Positions 11,453-21,200 of a stretch of DNA of 64,000 nt are shown in pieces. Position numbers and translations under genes: made by a program. This DNA is from Bolinopsis microptera. Taxonomy: Eukaryota > Ctenophora > Tentaculata > Lobata > Bolinopsidae. Below the pieces are notes generated by a model. It made no database searches and was not told where the DNA came from. It saw only the letters and a program-made list of their open reading frames with translations. Each line of letters starts with the position of its first letter. Positions within the stretch are counted from its first letter, which is position 1. The stretch covers positions 11,480,175 to 11,544,174 of the forward strand of contig NC_087078.1 of NCBI RefSeq assembly GCF_026151205.1, in the 5' to 3' direction.

Positions 11453-11680
11453 ACCTATTCATAGCTATTTAAATCTATTTTTATAATAGACTAACTGATC
11501 AAAGCACACGCACAGGGACCACCCAACTACCAAAAGTTTAAGCAAGATTTGCGTCAAAATTCAAACTCGGACAACACACTCACAGATCAGAGGCTGAAAT
11601 TGTCTCTTGACTAGCGCTCCCAGGCAAATATTCCTATAGTTATACAGCCATAGGTGGACAGTAAATCACACGAAACAGTT

Positions 11681-11772
11681 ACCTGGGGACCCCAGGCCCA
11701 GGCTATTATGTTTATAAACATAATATGACGAATAAAGATTTGGCGGACTGTCAGGCTGAGCGCCGCCAGTAA
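11681..11772 (+). mobile_element. mini-element copy C with 11-bp target duplication
   Basis: The fullest copy: a CCTGGGGACCCCAGG palindrome, then TTATGTTTATAAACATAA (a perfect palindrome), then GGCGGACTG..CAGGCTGAGCGCCGCC which can also pair, ending CAGTAA. ACGAAACAGTT repeats at 11670-11680 and 11773-11783. 92 bp, no ORF. Confidence 0.85.
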
Positions 11773-11902
11773 ACGAAACAGTTGTGTTACTGTTAACGAC
11801 AGACTACAGAGCCGTTATGAGTTGTTAATGTTACGTACTGCTAGCACTAAGCGGTCTGATCTCCAGCCTATTTTAATCCATCAGTATCAGCATGATAATC
11901 TA

Positions 11903-11983
11903 TTACTGGGCGGCGCTCAGCCTGTTATTCCGCCAAATCTTTATTCGTCATATTATGTTTACGAACATTATAGCCTGATAAGC
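11903..11983 (-). mobile_element. mini-element copy D, inverted and 5'-shortened
   Basis: The reverse complement matches copies A-C from AGGCTAT through GGCGGAATAACAGGCTGAGC to CAGTAA, but lacks the CCTGGGGACC hairpin. TAATCTA flanks it at 11896-11902 and 11984-11990. Loss of the 5' end while keeping the 3' end is the pattern expected of target-primed reverse transcription. Confidence 0.7.
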
Positions 11984-12057
11984 TAATCTACAGACTACAA
12001 GTACACGGTACTATAACCTGTAATCCATCATTCGCGATATAATTATATATGATTCTA

Positions 12058-12114
12058 TGGGAGTGCCGGATATGGGAGTGCCGGATATGGGAGTGCCGGA
12101 TATGGGAGTGCCGT
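12058..12114. repeat. 15-bp tandem repeat, about 4 copies
   Basis: GGGAGTGCCGGATAT repeated head to tail, with the last copy diverging. Short and perfect. Confidence 0.9.
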
Positions 12115-12268
12115 CTAATACCGGCCCTTGACCCGTGTTGTTCTTAACAATAGACAATAAAGAGACACTGACAGGATATACCATTAATGATTACACCATT
12201 ATTGTATTACTTGAGTCAGTCAGACAGAGTGGTAGCTGAGTAAGACTAAGAGGGCTACGTATGTCTAT

Positions 12269-12344
12269 TATAAGTGACAATATCTCCGTGATTAGGAGGG
12301 ATACACGACAGTATCTCTGTGATTAGGAGAGATACGCGACTGTA
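12269..12344. repeat. two-copy 37-bp tandem repeat
   Basis: ATCTCCGTGATTAGGAGGGA and ATCTCTGTGATTAGGAGAGA lie in two adjacent diverged copies. Confidence 0.7.
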
Positions 12345-12349
12345 GCAAT

Positions 12350-14347
12350 AAATGTAGTATGACTCTATGAGCTACTTTTCATAACATGTTGTTGTGTCTT
12401 GTACTCAACACGAGATTCGATAATAAAATTCTAATGAAGTTTGTGCCATAAATACAATTTTAGAAATAAGATTTTATTGTGATTGTGGATGCGATAACTG
12501 AATAACTCACAACATTGTCAATGCAACTTGGAACTCGGAGTTCATATAATTACGGGTTAAAGTCTGACGATATTCAGACAGACCAACAAAAGACACGCAT
12601 TGAATTCCCCTGGAATACACATTGGACGTCATGCCACCAGCTATTCTGAGCGATATCAGTTGTATTATGGAAAACCAAAACAGAAATGTAGTGACAGTCC
12701 ACGTCAATAAATCGTTCCTGAAAAGTGCAAAATGAAGAATAACTTCCACTCCCTACTCGGACGGGTTTCTAAATTAAGATATAAAGTTAAAGAAACTTCT
12801 TCGGTAAGTTTCTGAATTTAATATGGACGATAAAAATTTCAGAACTAGAAGGACAATTTAGGCCAACAAAATTTGCAAAAACTAGGGTTCAACACGAAAT
12901 GGGTATTTCGGATCGACTTTTACGTTTTTCTCTATCACTATGTATTCAAAGATGTGGTTCGTTATTTTAGATCCCGTTTCATTTCTGTTTCGAATATCTT
13001 TCACAGAGATTATCCATACTGTCTTGGAAAGCTTATTTCCTTCGACCAGAAAAAAAGGTTACGTTGACTCCAAATGAAAATCACATGAATTATGGGCATT
13101 TTTTTCGGATCCTATCTTCACAATCTATTTAGGCCTCTACCCAACACTAATTCAAAAGTCGATTAACTGCCTCCTGTTTTGAGGAATTGTGTCAGTTGGA
13201 ACCCCGAAAGGGGACTGATAATTTCCTAAAAGTGGCGGTGAACCTAAAAACAGAGTCACGACGTGCCATTACCACCAGAACCAACTTGTTATCGGCAAAG
13301 TTCGCCCGAATTGTATTTACTGAAACTATAGGTGAACAAGGAAGGAAGGAGACTGCACGGTGGTCCTTTCCCGCCATATTCTGATAAGCTACCAAAAATA
13401 TGCGATGATGGTTCACACTTCAGGGTCTGATCAGGGGTGGCACTTCCCAAGAACCAATACTGTTATCGGCCGGTATATTTACCTCTACTTGCCCCCTATC
13501 TGTAATTAATACAGGAGCATGGGGAGAGGGAACTGGGGGACACCAGACGAACCGCCGTTCCAGTCAGAGATCTAATCAAAATTCCGCGGCCCTTATGGTA
13601 GAGGGGGACCAGCTGGATGGCACTATGGTGGCAGTAAAGTTTGAGTCGTGGTTGTTCCGTTGTGTAGTCACGCTTTTTTCGTGATTTAATGACGGTGATA
13701 TTATCGTACCTACTCATAATGTCATTTGGAAAAATTGTGAAAGTAGGAGTAGTACAGACAATTCAGATAGAAGAGAATATTGTGTACGGCTATCGTACGA
13801 GCGTAATTAATGGAATATAATTAATTTTGCTGTGATTGATTTATAAAAGCTCCTCGGGGTTTTATTCCTTTCTTCCAAAAAAACATGCAACAAATTCAAC
13901 CACTTAAATTCTCAAACATAAACTTTGTTAAAATATATTTTACAATTGAACAATTGTGATAGAATAAATTAAAATAGATGCATTTTCACTATGAAGTCTA
14001 ATTCAACTTGAAATAACAATTAACCACTTAGGGATGTTTTGTGCAACAGAACATTTCCACCTTTTTTTAAACAAGCAAAATAGCATTACAAGGTAAACTA
14101 AAGTCGAGTCTAACATTATCTGAGGTGAAATTGTGAAATATAAAACTGTGAGAGTACTGATTTAAACAACGTAGGACCCGGGGTGAAATAGGGAGAGATA
14201 GAGGTTAAATTTCAATCAGTATAGGAGTATTAATATACCGGGGACAAGTGTTTCGTCCTCCACAAATCTGTCCTAATAGAGTAATAGGTATTTTAGATAT
14301 TGTTACTGACGCTCTGCTTATTGCTATTTTGTAAATGCTAATGGTAG
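12350..14347. other. no confident gene; two weak ORFs
   Basis: Mostly AT-rich. A minus-strand segment near 12577-12716 follows a good acceptor (CACTTTTCAG) and stays open for about 47 codons in one frame with several Cys and Trp. A rival frame over the same DNA is also open for 80 codons, so neither is convincing. ORFs on both strands at 13187-13416 overlap each other and are unsupported. Confidence 0.4.
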
Positions 14348-14352
14348 TAATT

Positions 14353-14886
14353 GGGGGCCAACGCCCCAAAAGGCCCCGATTTCTAGGGCCCTTTTTGGAT
14401 TTTCGATATGTGTAGGGCCTTTTGGGGCCCTAGAATTAACTTCAATTTCATCAAGTTTGATATATGCTAAGTGCTTTAATGATATTATCTGACTACTTGC
14501 ACAGTACTTTTATGTTTATTTGAGTGTATTTACATGGAGATTATGGTCCATAAACACTATCAAATAGTGGTCAGGGTCAAAAGGCCCCAAAAAGCCCCAA
14601 TTTCTAGGGCCCTTCTTGGTTTTCGATATGTGTAGGGCCTTTTGGGGCCCTAGAATTAACTTCAATTTCATCAAGTTTGAAATATGCTAAGTGCTTTAAT
14701 GATATTATCTGACTACTTGCACAGTACTTTTATGTTTATTTGAGTGTATTTACATGGAGATTATGGTCCATAAACACTATCAAATAGTGGTCAGGGTCAA
14801 AAGGCCCCAAAAGGCCCCGATTTCTAGGGCCCTTTTCGGATTTTCGATATGTGTGGGGCCTTTTGGGGCGTTGCCCCCCCCCCCCC
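14353..14886. mobile_element. G-run element 1: terminal inverted repeats, internal 220-bp tandem units, 5-bp target duplication
   Basis: Starts GGGGGCCAACGCCCCAAAAG and ends with the complementary CTTTTGGGGCGTTGCCCC plus a C-run. TAATT flanks it on both sides (14348-14352, 14887-14891). The interior is about 2.4 tandem units of 220 bp, each starting TTTCTAGGGCCC (14380, 14601, 14821) and each containing its own GGGCC-rich hairpin. No ORF of note. It begins 239 bp past the CEP43 stop codon and carries AATAAA on the CEP43 sense strand (14735-14740 and 14515-14520), so it may lie in or end that gene's 3' UTR. Confidence 0.8.
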
Positions 14887-15124
14887 TAATTGATTCGAGT
14901 GTGATCAGGAACGATCTAAAATTCAAGAAACCACAAAAATGTGCTCCAATCTCATGAATATATGTGACAGCTAAACAAAAAACTAAATATTGTTTCTCTT
15001 AGAGTTTTTATGAGTGCTCCGAAAATTTTATAGTAGGTATGTAATTCTGAATCTGATTATTGGTATTGGATCATGAGATAGTATAATCATGACCACGACT
15101 GTCTGAAGCTCTGATGAAGTCTGG

Positions 15125-15214
15125 TTAAAATGTGATGTCCTCAACGTAGTCGATATCTCCGACACTATCCACAGATATGGTGTGATCTGAGGTAAACATC
15201 GACTCCTCGGCTCC
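15125..15214 (-). CDS. CEP43: CEP43 exon 9, C-terminus and stop
   Basis: A 90-nt terminal exon, acceptor TTCTTTTCAG, stop TAA at 15125-15127. TISVDSVGDIDYVEDITF parallels the closing LTVSQLSDVADYLEDVA of vertebrate FOP in both sequence and distance to the stop. This is the strongest anchor for the 3' end. Confidence 0.85.
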   Translation of the reverse strand, partial: GAEESMFTSDHTISVDSVGDIDYVEDITF

Positions 15215-18200
15215 CTGAAAAGAATGCGGAGCGTCATGGAATGTGATCGTATTAGTTCGACTTTTGATCTGTGCAATTTCGGAGAATTGAATGAGAAATC
15301 GAAGATAAAAATCACGATAAACAATTTATCTGGATTCTGCAGAACAGCAGCTCACCTTTTCGGTACCAATCTCGGAAGTGTGAAGAAGATCGTCAATGTC
15401 AGATATCCCGGATACTTCCTCGGTTGCAGACGTGTTTCTCTCGAAATCGTCATCGTAAGTCTTATCTCCAACATCTGTGGATGTCTCTGAAAATTAAAGG
15501 GCCATGTTTACTAATGAAATTCGCTTATTGAGAAATTGAGTTACGTGTGTGAATGTGTGTCTTTTTTTTGTGAAAAGTCGGTTAAAATACGATTAGAAAA
15601 TACCATACTTGGTCATTTCATTTCAAGCTATGGTCGGATTCTCCTCAAACTTTGTAATAAGAGATGGTTTACTTTTTAAGTAAATATCATATAGTACTGA
15701 CCGATTGTGTTTTTCCCTAATCGTATTTTCAACCGACTATTAAATCAACATTCCAACCAAACAATATAGACACTTACACCCACATACATCAACATTCCAC
15801 AAATGAAAAATTTGGAACATTAATAAAAATTTGAAAATTTGATTGGTTATCACCACACGATTTAATCAGAATCATTGAGATGAAACTGTACTGCTAAACT
15901 CTAAATAATAAATTACCATTCGAGAACTTTAGACTCGACATGGAATCTTACACTAAACAACTGTGCAGACAATGAGACAGAATTAGACAAAGAAACAGAA
16001 TTAGAAGTAGCGCACATTAAAAGAACAAAAGATTGAGGAGTACTAGCTGATGGTTCACATTCACAAACAACTCCAAAAGTCGAAAGTAAGTTTACGGACT
16101 AAAGTTAAAGAGGATTATAAGGACGTTGATAAATGATAACACGTCACTACACTGGAGTTAGCTATTCTTGAAGTTGTTATTCCTTGTGTGTTATAGATTT
16201 GGGCCTGGAATTCAAAAATGGAATTCCTTTTCGGATGTAAACATTACATATAACATGGTTCGTTAAAATATTACGTCTGTAAGATTCCGTTCATTTTTTA
16301 TCAACCTTTCTTCCTTTTTGGGCAAAAACAATTTTTTAAAAGCAAGCTAGGAACAAGGGGCCGATTTCCTTTTCGTGTGGCATTCTGCCACGGTCCTTTC
16401 GGTACAGATTTCCCTGCAGCATAGTCTGGACGCAACCCCACTCCCCAGGCATATGCACTCGTGTTATTTTCGCAGCTCTAATGAGAGCCGCTACCATTCA
16501 CACTATGGTTTGGTGAGTGACGGATGCTCTTCAGTGTTGAGATCTTGACCCAGCTGGGATTAGCACTCGTAACCTCAGGGCCTCCCCTTGGACCTATAAG
16601 TTGACCTAGCTGCAATAATAATTTCTATTCGCTAGATTACATTTTTCGGAACTCTTTCATTCCAAAAAAATGTTTTCTTTCCAAGGATATGGAATCATGA
16701 TATTGTTATTTAATTTCCCCTAAGAGGCCTGGCATGTAGCAGTTTTAGGACTGAATCCCTACCGGACGGAATCACTACCACCCAAATATCACTACTGGTA
16801 GTGATTCAGTCCGGTAGTGATTCAGTCCTAAAATATACCTCAATCCCTACCAATAATGATTGGTAGTGATTCAGTCCGTTAGGGATTCAGTCATGTAGTG
16901 ATTCGGTCCGTTCACCGAACCAACTTTTTAAAAATACCGTGTACTTTCTGTTCAACCCTACAACAACAACAACACTAATGTTTCACTGTGCTTCATTTCT
17001 TTGGAACCCCTTAACTTGCTGCAATCATGATATTAACTAATTGATCTACAGATCATCAATTCTTCCGAAAATATGTCTGGATTTTTCGGGTGAACCCACT
17101 AATTAAAGATCCGGCGAGATCAAATATTGTTCGTTCCTTTTGCTAGATTTCACTGTAAGTCTGTATGAAAAGATGTCTCATGTCTGGTCCTTTTCCCCTT
17201 CGACATATAAATGGACTTAAATGGTACGGCGCCAGCCAGTCGGGCACGTGGTCACCAAGTGACGCAGTCACGAGGTATAATCAGCTGATAGATATCGTGA
17301 CCAATATTAGCCAGCGAGAAGGGCTGGATTTCAATTAGATTCACAGCTCACAATTTGCTTGAAATATGAAATATCATTTCAAACGCAAGCGTCTTCTTTG
17401 ACATCGATACTTACCACTTACATTTATTCCGTACTGTACTCAATAAATGTAACTCACGTGACAAAAGTGCGGCCACTTGAAAAATGAATTATCATCTCAA
17501 ACGTTTTAAATTAGTGGAGTAGATCGGAAGGAACTACTTTCATAAATTGTAACAGGAAATGGTGACCAACAATTTGAAATTAAATCGCACTGTTTTGTTT
17601 ACATAATGACGTCTCGTATTGTTTTGATAGAAAAAGATGAACTTGAAGCTCTCAGGAAAGGCCGAATACCGGAAAACACACGAAAATCGACTCAATTCGC
17701 GGTCAATTTGTACAACACATGGAGTGAGGAACACGCCCGTTTGGGGCATAGGTATGCCCCGCTGGACTGCGGTGTTCCTTCAATGATGAACATTATGGTG
17801 GCAAATTTCATAGTTGAGATAAGAAGAAAGGACGGACACCACTATGCACCTGAAAGCTTAATAATCATTTTTCATGGAATAAACAGGTACTTAGTGGAGC
17901 AGGATGCTACCATGAACCTAAGCCTTGCTCCAGAGTTTCTCACTTGCCGCCAGAAAGTGGACGGCTATATCAAACATCTGGAGAAGGAGGCTCCACCTCA
18001 CAAAAAGAAGAAGGCACCTGCTGTAGACCCTGGTGTACATAGGGTACTTTGGCTGAGTGGACAGCTAGGACCTGCTACGCCAATATCGCTAGTAGACGGT
18101 CTACTGTGGCTTTGTGGCTGGTTGTTCGCTCTTTGCGGCAAAGAAGAGTTGCGAAACGCCAGATATTACAATTTTCATTTCGAAGATTGTGTATTGAAAG

Positions 18201-21200
18201 AAGGTGGACCAATAATGAACAAGGTCACATATACAGAAAATAAGTCAAAAGCTAATCAAGGAGGTCTTCACAAGAAGAATGACCCACGTCCTGTACAACA
18301 TTACGAAAACCCAAGTAATGAGAATTCATTCACGAATTTATCCAAGTTTTATTTATCAAAGCTACCTGATAAAGCAGATTTGAATAAAGCACTGTTTTTC
18401 ACTCCCAAGAAGCTAGAGAATCCAATTCATGATGATGTGTGGTACACAAATACTCCAATAGGTATCAATACATTAAACAAAACAGTGAAACGAATAACTG
18501 AAGATATTATGGCGACTAATCATTCCTTAAGAACAAGTACCATCAACACACTGTTTGATGCAGGTGTAACGGAAACTGACATAATTAAGAGGACCAGACA
18601 CAGGAGCGTAGCAACATTATCAACTTATCGTAGAGATAGTGTGGATGCTCTTACTACAGTTTCCGAGATTCTGTCAGCTCCAAGTGAGACACTTAAAACA
18701 TCAGACGTGACTGATGAGGTAGCCACAACAAGTAAAGCGTCTGAAGTGCTCCCATGTCCAAGTTCAACAACGACTGCTCATTCTACACATATCATAGAGA
18801 CACTAAAAACATCACGCATGAATACTAAGAGAAAGGTGGATAAGTGCGTGTCCCCAAAAAAAGCAAAGAAATCTAGATTGGATAAAGAACTCGCCGAAGC
18901 ACTTATTTGGCTAAAAACATCCGACGTTTCCCAACTAGTTACAGACTTTGACGACTTTGAAGTAGAACAAGTACAATCAAGATGGACGGAAACGGTTTCG
19001 ATAGATACAAACACTCTGATTACTTTGCCTAACCAGAATCCAGCCTAACGTCGAAATAAGTATGAGATTTGACAGCAACAATATGTCTGTTGGAAAGGTG
19101 CCAAATAAAATTGAAGACAATGATAAAAATGTAGGAACAGAGCTGTCTTTAGCCCGCGAGAGCAGAAGTTCATTTCACTGTAAGGTATTAAAATATCAAT
19201 TTGCATGCCAAACTATTTCATTCTTTGTAACATAATATCTTACTCCTTTTAGAATGCAAGCGTCTTCTTTGACATCGATACTTACCACTTACATTTATTC
19301 CGTACTGTACTCAATAAATGTAACTCACGTGACAAAAGTGCGCTGTCCAATAGCAGTTAGGTAAGCTGTCATGTGGCAACCACGAGAGTAACACGATGGT
19401 AGCAGCATGGCAAGATGCTCATTGGACAATGAACACTTTGTGTCGGAAGTAGATACAGTTTTTTTGCCAATTTGACACTGTTAAAATGCACCAAATTTCA
19501 AAATTTTTGTCGGAAAATGTTCCCAAGACTGTAGTCTTGTGCCGTACCATAAGCAATTTATAGAACTCCTGACAAAACTCGTGCCTTCGGCACTCGTTTG
19601 GTCAGGAGTTCTATAACTTACCATAGCTGCAATGATAACTTCTATTTGCTAGATTAAATTTTTCGGAACTCCTTCATTCCAAGAAAATTTTTTTCTTTCC
19701 AAGGATATGGAATCATGATATTGTTATCTAATTTCCCCTAAGAGGCCTGGCATGTAGCAGTTTTACTCTACTTCATTTCTATGGAATCCCTAAACTTGCT
19801 GCAATCATGATATTAACTTATTGATCTACAGATCATCAGTTCTTCCGAAAATATATCTGGATTTTTTCGGGTTAACCCACTAAATAACGATCCGGCGAGA
19901 TCAAATTGAAATATTGTTTGTTCCTTTTGCTAGATTTCACTGTAAGTCTGTATGAAAAGATGTCTCATGTCTGGTCCTTTTCCCCTTGGACATATAGATG
20001 GACATAGCTGCATTTTCCGGAACTCCATCATTCCAAGAAAATATTTTCTTTCCAAGAATATGGATGGACATAAACTGACTCGAAAACAGTCTAAATTATC
20101 ATTTATTGTTGTGACTTTTCATACGGCATTCCTGTGATTCTGTACATCAGCGACACACCAGCAGGGTAGTAATTTTGTGAACCATATTGCAACCTTTTAT
20201 TTTATTTCTAAAGAGAAGTCAGGATTTGTCCAGCCTCTAACATTGCTATTTGTTGACCTACTGCAACCTTTATAGTCCTTAGCAATTACACAGAATCTGA
20301 AGCTGCAGCCATTTTGAGATTTCACCACCTAACATAAAAAAGATATGAAACACCAGTCCTGCCATTTCAAATCCCGAAAGCCTTTGCCAAAATTAAATTT
20401 TTGGACAACTTCAGCATTGCCTGAACCCTCTTCCCCTCCAGTTACGTGTATAAACCCTCTTCTTTTAGACTGCTGACGTAATATCTGAACGATTCTTGTC
20501 TTGAATTTGTCGGGTCCTAATTAAGTGAAATTTCTGAATTGTGGTTTCCAGTTTTATTTTTCAAAACGTTGTTCGTAAAGTGGTTTAAAGCCAAAATAGT
20601 TTGCCAATGCTAGATTTTTTCCATTCACCATTCTTGAGTATGGCAGCACTCAAAATGCAACAATTGAATGCATAAATAATCTAAATATCATTTACACTGG
20701 ACAAAGGGATCGTTCACATAATACGCTTAAGCCTTAAGGGGATAGGGTTGAAATGATTAAGCTATAATGGACGAAATATGAATTATGTAATATTATGTGA
20801 ATGACTTGAATAGCCAATTGCAATTATATGCTTGCAGTCAATAAAGACACTGCAGTGATTGCAATGAAGGTGGAGCCTTTCTAACCAGGGTGTGAAGGTA
20901 TTTTAATTTAAGGGGTTATATTAGTATAGAGACATAGAGGGAGGTTTATCGTTTTCTTAAGTGCTAATTTGTTATAAATTAACAACTTCCATTGCCACCA
21001 CTACTCCTATTCTCGCAATTTTGTAAAATCACAGATTTCGTTATGTTAACTTCAGATAGCTGCAAATTTGCATTTAATGGGCATCATTCTCGGTCAAAAT
21101 CGAAAAATCAAAAAATGAATATTTCCGATACCATACTCTTTTCAGCTGAAATATAGCAGTAGTACTTGCTAATTAGAGGACGATAGTTATGTTAAAGAAC

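Noticed and set aside
12507-12749. 80-codon minus-strand ORF with hydrophobic stretch
   Set aside because: A competing frame over the same bases follows a splice acceptor and looks equally plausible; neither has homology I recognise.
13187-13416. Overlapping ORFs on both strands
   Set aside because: Mirror ORFs over the same DNA with no motif; probably chance.
16430-16600. Possible tRNA-derived SINE
   Set aside because: Only a loose B-box-like stretch on the minus strand; no A box, no tail and no second copy in the window.
17385-19342. Reading the 87-bp direct repeats as LTRs of a retrotransposon
   Set aside because: No reverse transcriptase, gag or primer-binding site; the enclosed gene is a tyrosine recombinase.
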